This document shows, piece by piece, positions 13,805 to 16,281 of a DNA stretch of 16,281 bases; positions within the stretch are counted from its first letter, which is position 1; each line of letters opens with the position of its first letter. The DNA comes from Longimicrobium sp. (GTDB taxonomy: Bacteria > Gemmatimonadota > Gemmatimonadetes > Longimicrobiales > Longimicrobiaceae): positions 1 to 16,281 of the forward strand of contig NZ_DASVSF010000040.1 in the NCBI RefSeq assembly GCF_036388275.1, read 5' to 3'. Both the position numbers and the translations under genes were made by a program. The notes beneath the pieces were generated by a model that was not told the DNA's origin, made no database searches, and saw only the letters and a program-made list of their open reading frames with translations.

Positions 13805-15296
13805 ATCGCGCAGGCCCGCGGCCGGCGTCCTGGCCCGCGCCGCCCTGGCCGGGGTGGCGCTCGGCATCGCCGCGTTCGCGGCCGGCAGCCTGATCCTGTA
13901 CGAGGCGCAGGGGGTGCTATCGGCCGCGGGCGGGCTGGTGGCCACCTTCGCGGCCGCGCTGGCCGCCGGCGTGTGGGCCGGCTCCCCCGGCGCGCGCACC
14001 GGCCAGCCGCCCACCTGGCGCTGGGTGGGCGCGGGCATCGCCCTGGCGCTGGCCGGCGGCTTCGGCACGCTGTGGGTGCACTTCGGGTGGGAGCGCTTCG
14101 GGGGCACGGCACGCGCGCTGGCGCTGCTGTTCCTGGTGGGGGTGCCGGTGTACGCCATCGGCTTCCTGCTCCCGGCGCTCACCGCCTGGTCCGCGGAGTT
14201 CCACGCCGCAGGGGCCGACGAGGACGACGACGAGCGCACCGGCCGCTCCCCCGCCGCGCGCGGGGTGGAGGAGACGGTGCTGGCCGTGCTGCTGGGGCTG
14301 GCGGGCGGCGCGGTGATGGGCGGCTTGGTGCTGATCCCCGCCTTCAGCCCCGGGCCGCTGCTGCTGGGGGTGGGAGCGCTGCTCACCTTCCCGCTCGTCT
14401 TTCCACGCGAGATGCCGGCTGCGGCTTCCGGCGGCGAGCGGGTGCTTCACGAAGAGGAGACGCCGTACGGCGTGGTCCGCGTCGCCGAGATGGTGCACCC
14501 CGGCGGGCGGCGCCAGCCCGAGCTGCGCCTGTACGTGAACGACGAGCTGGAGTCGGGGGAGCTGGAGCGCACGGGCGCCCCCACCTTCGGCTACATCGCG
14601 GCGGCGGAGCGGCTGCTGCGCGACACCACCTCCAACGGCGCCGCCTACCTCTTCCTGGGCGGTGGCGCCTGCACCCTGCCGCGGCGCATCGCCGAGGACG
14701 ACCCGGGCGCGCGGATCACGGTGGTGGAGCTGGATCCCGCCATCACCCGCGCCGCCTACCGCTGGTTCGGGCTGCGGCCGGAGCACGGGCTGGCCATCCT
14801 TCACGGCGACGCGCGGGCGGTCGCGTCCGCCCTGCCGCGGGGCGGCTACGACCGGCTGGTGGTGGACGTGTACGGGGGCGATGAGATGGTGCCGGCGCAC
14901 CTGGCCACGGTGGAGGCGCTGGAAGGCTTCCGCGCGCTGCTGAAGCCGGGCGGAGTGGTGCTGGTGAACGTAATCGGGGTAGCGGCGGGGGCGGGGGAGT
15001 GCCGCTTCTGGTCGACGGTGCACACCCTGGCGGCCGTCTTTCCGGCGGTGCGCCTGTACCACCAGCTGGGGCGCGACTATCCCGAGCGGCAGAACTTCCT
15101 GCTGGCCGCCTCGGCCGAAGCGGGGGCGTCGCTGCCGGCGCGGGCGGGGCACTTCGATGCGTGGCCGGTGGACGAATGGCCGGGGCTGCCCTGCGTAGCG
15201 GTGCTGCGCGACCAGGCGGCCGGGGACGAAGCGCCGCGCGCCGCGCCCCCGGAGCGGGAGCGCGGCGCGCGGGTGGAGCCGGCCAGCGCGGACTAG
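13776..15296 (+). CDS. Membrane-anchored spermidine synthase-like protein
   Basis: Predicted 506-residue fusion of a membrane part and a spermidine synthase/methyltransferase fold. Five or six hydrophobic segments occupy about residues 15-205 (for example LAGVALGIAAFAAGSLILY, ALLFLVGVPVYAIGFLLPAL, VLLGLAGGAVMGGLVLIPAF). The cytoplasmic domain follows: ELRLYVNDELESGE, a glycine loop LGGGACT (294-300), VVELDPA (Glu318, nucleoside-binding), GDAR (344-347) and VDVYGGD with Asp364 at the catalytic Asp position. These fit PF01564-like proteins, but the aminopropyl-transfer substrate residues cannot be confirmed, so it may not make spermidine. The C-terminal 25 residues look disordered. The start is uncertain: GTG 13776 overlaps the flavin reductase gene, and GTG 13743 is also in frame. 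Its TAG stop shares the palindrome CTAG with the convergent gene. Confidence 0.85.
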   Translation: MEDTAVSATESRRPAAGVLARAALAGVALGIAAFAAGSLILYEAQGVLSAAGGLVATFAAALAAGVWAGSPGARTGQPPTWRWVGAGIALALAGGFGTLWVHFGWERFGGTARALALLFLVGVPVYAIGFLLPALTAWSAEFHAAGADEDDDERTGRSPAARGVEETVLAVLLGLAGGAVMGGLVLIPAFSPGPLLLGVGALLTFPLVFPREMPAAASGGERVLHEEETPYGVVRVAEMVHPGGRRQPELRLYVNDELESGELERTGAPTFGYIAAAERLLRDTTSNGAAYLFLGGGACTLPRRIAEDDPGARITVVELDPAITRAAYRWFGLRPEHGLAILHGDARAVASALPRGGYDRLVVDVYGGDEMVPAHLATVEALEGFRALLKPGGVVLVNVIGVAAGAGECRFWSTVHTLAAVFPAVRLYHQLGRDYPERQNFLLAASAEAGASLPARAGHFDAWPVDEWPGLPCVAVLRDQAAGDEAPRAAPPERERGARVEPASAD

Positions 15297-15625
15297 CGCG
15301 CCTTGTTGCGCTTCTGCGCCTTTTTCTGCTGGCGCGCCATTTCGCCCTGCATGAACTCCACCTGCTTGCGGCGCATTTCCAGGTGCCGCTTCATCTGCTC
15401 GGCCTGCTTGAGCTTCTGGCCTTCGGTGCCCTTGTAGCGCTGGCGGTCCATCAGGCGCTTCATCATGCGGATGATGGGCCCGGCGACGTACTTGACCATG
15501 AACGCCTTGCGCTTCTGGCCCTTGGCTTCGAAGTCGGCGATCACGTACGGAAGCGCCTGCACCTGGTCCTGCAGCTGGCGGTGCTTCTCTTCGGGCGAAA
15601 TCTTGGGCTTCTTATTCTTGGCCAT
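15293..15625 (-). CDS. Small lysine/arginine-rich protein, function unknown
   Basis: I do not recognise the family. The 110-residue product starts MAKNKKPKISPEEKHRQL and contains 19 Lys and 12 Arg against 11 acidic residues. A short hydrophobic part (KAFMVKYVAGPIIRMMKRLM, about 42-61) is flanked by charged helices, and the last 45 residues (EGQKLKQAEQMKRHLEMRRK ... ARQQKKAQKRNKAR) look like a single long basic helix or coiled coil. This suits a nucleic-acid- or ribosome-binding protein, but no known domain is visible. ATG 15625 is preferred to ATG 15691, whose extra residues look like untranslated leader. A good promoter lies about 100 bases upstream. The stop overlaps that of the convergent gene. 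Confidence 0.7.
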   Translation of the reverse strand: MAKNKKPKISPEEKHRQLQDQVQALPYVIADFEAKGQKRKAFMVKYVAGPIIRMMKRLMDRQRYKGTEGQKLKQAEQMKRHLEMRRKQVEFMQGEMARQQKKAQKRNKAR

Positions 15626-15732
15626 GATGGCGTAGTTCGGTCGGGATTGGGGGACTGCGGCCGCGGTATTCGGGCGGCGGTGTCGGTACACCGGTGGATG
15701 GGGGCGGTTCTCGCCCGTTCACCGGGGCCACA

Positions 15733-15761
15733 ATCGTAGCCGCCGCGCGCCGCGCTCACAA
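15733..15761 (-). promoter_or_regulatory. Probable promoter of the lysine-rich protein gene
   Basis: On the minus strand TTGTGA (15761-15756), a 17-base spacer and TACGAT (15738-15733) match the sigma-70 consensus at four of six positions in each box. Transcription would start near 15726 and leave a leader of about 100 bases before ATG 15625. Confidence 0.5.
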
Positions 15762-15819
15762 GGCGGCGGACTCGCGGTCACCGTGCCGGGGGAGTGCGCG
15801 AAGCCCACGGCAGCGCACC

Positions 15820-15954
15820 TGTCATCCTGAGGCCCAGGCGAACGACACTGGCCCGTAGCACATCCGGCGCGGGCCGAAGGATCTAGCTTGGGGCGCGAAA
15901 CGAACCTGGGCGCGGCAGCGGTCACGGAAGCGTTGGCCTCGGCTGCCGTGGGGG
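15820..15954 (+). repeat. Composite intergenic repeat, copy 1
   Basis: This block begins TGTCATCCTGAGGCCCAGGCG, includes GCGGGCCGAAGGATC and CGCGGCAGCGGTCAC, and ends GCCTCGGCTGCCGTGGGG. It is a direct repeat of 16093-16225, offset by 271-273 bases; the shared blocks are nearly identical and the stretches between them diverged. No gene is seen from 15762 to the window end. Confidence 0.85.
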
Positions 15955-16018
15955 TACACCCCGAGTCGAGACGTGGGCAGGCGGGTCCGGCGCTTGGGCC
16001 GGCGCCCCCCATCCCCAG

Positions 16019-16049
16019 CCCTTCCCCCGCAAACTGCGCGGGGGAAGGG
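16019..16049. repeat. Intergenic hairpin repeat
   Basis: Arms CCCTTCCCCCGC (16019-16030) and GCGGGGGAAGGG (16038-16049) pair perfectly over 12 bases with a seven-base loop AAACTGC. It lies between the two copies of the TGTCATCC block, the same place the hairpin takes in the left-end copy. There is no T-run after it on either strand. Confidence 0.8.
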
Positions 16050-16092
16050 AGCAAGTGTGGCGCGTCACCGAAGCTCTCGCGCGACCACGAGC

Positions 16093-16225
16093 TGTCATCC
16101 TGAGGCCCAGGCGCACCGTGCCTGCCCGTAGCACCTTCTTCGCGGGCCGAAGGATCCAGCCTGGGGCACGTACAAACTGGGGCGCGGCAGCGGTCACCGT
16201 TGCCGAGGCCTCGGCTGCCGTGGGG
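16093..16225 (+). repeat. Composite intergenic repeat, copy 2
   Basis: Second direct copy of the block at 15820-15954, with the same order TGTCATCCTGAGGCCCAGGCG, GCGGGCCGAAGGATC, CGCGGCAGCGGTCAC and CTCGGCTGCCGTGGGG. It continues into the CTCACCCCGCCGCGCTGAC segment and a further hairpin. Confidence 0.85.
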
Positions 16226-16281
16226 CCCTCACCCCGCCGCGCTGACACGCGTGCGACCCTCTCCCACAAACAGCGTGGGAG
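16212..16281 (+). repeat. Inverted partner of the left-end repeat, cut by the window edge
   Basis: This stretch is the reverse complement of 190-259 with few differences, and overlaps the end of copy 2. It ends within a hairpin (ACCCTCTCCCAC ... GTGGGAG) whose right arm runs off the window. The loop differs from the left copy while the stem is kept, which points to selection or a mobile origin for the stem. Confidence 0.8.

Overview
The window is very GC-rich bacterial DNA with long envelope proteins, lipoproteins and short intergenic hairpin repeats. The futalosine-route menaquinone gene, the repeat style and the gene mix suggest a Gemmatimonadota bacterium such as Longimicrobium. That is an inference from sequence character, not a database match.

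Layout. Bases 1-129 are the end of an IS5-family insertion sequence, with the first 22 codons of its transposase on the minus strand, inserted into a dispersed intergenic repeat (130-259). A minus-strand futalosine hydrolase (mqnB, 289-1032) is divergent from a small lipoprotein gene (1133-1813). A roughly 370-base spacer follows, with an octamer tandem repeat and hairpins.

Bases 2182-11260 form the main feature: five tightly packed plus-strand genes that look like one operon. They encode a DUF4956 membrane protein, a secreted metallophosphoesterase lipoprotein, an outer-membrane beta-barrel protein with an N-terminal kinase-like region, a 1057-residue polyphosphate kinase 1 with CYTH-like and Nudix-like N-terminal regions, and a beta-propeller-like lipoprotein. 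The common theme is phosphate, polyphosphate and phosphoryl chemistry spanning cytoplasm, inner membrane, periplasm and outer membrane. I consider it the best candidate here for an undescribed system.

Bases 11286-12100 hold a lower-GC toxin-antitoxin-like pair. A 136-residue protein of unknown family overlaps a ParE-like toxin reading frame broken by an in-frame TAG, and a strong two-way terminator follows. A minus-strand secreted protein (12123-13169) comes next. Over its start codon, on the opposite strand, lie a near-consensus promoter, about 100 bases and an intrinsic terminator, which together look like a small antisense RNA.

Bases 13322-15296 encode a flavin reductase-like protein and an overlapping membrane-anchored spermidine synthase-like protein. 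The latter meets a small lysine-rich minus-strand gene (15293-15625) at a shared CTAG stop. The last 650 bases carry the promoter of that gene and then two direct copies of the composite intergenic repeat also seen, inverted, at the left end.
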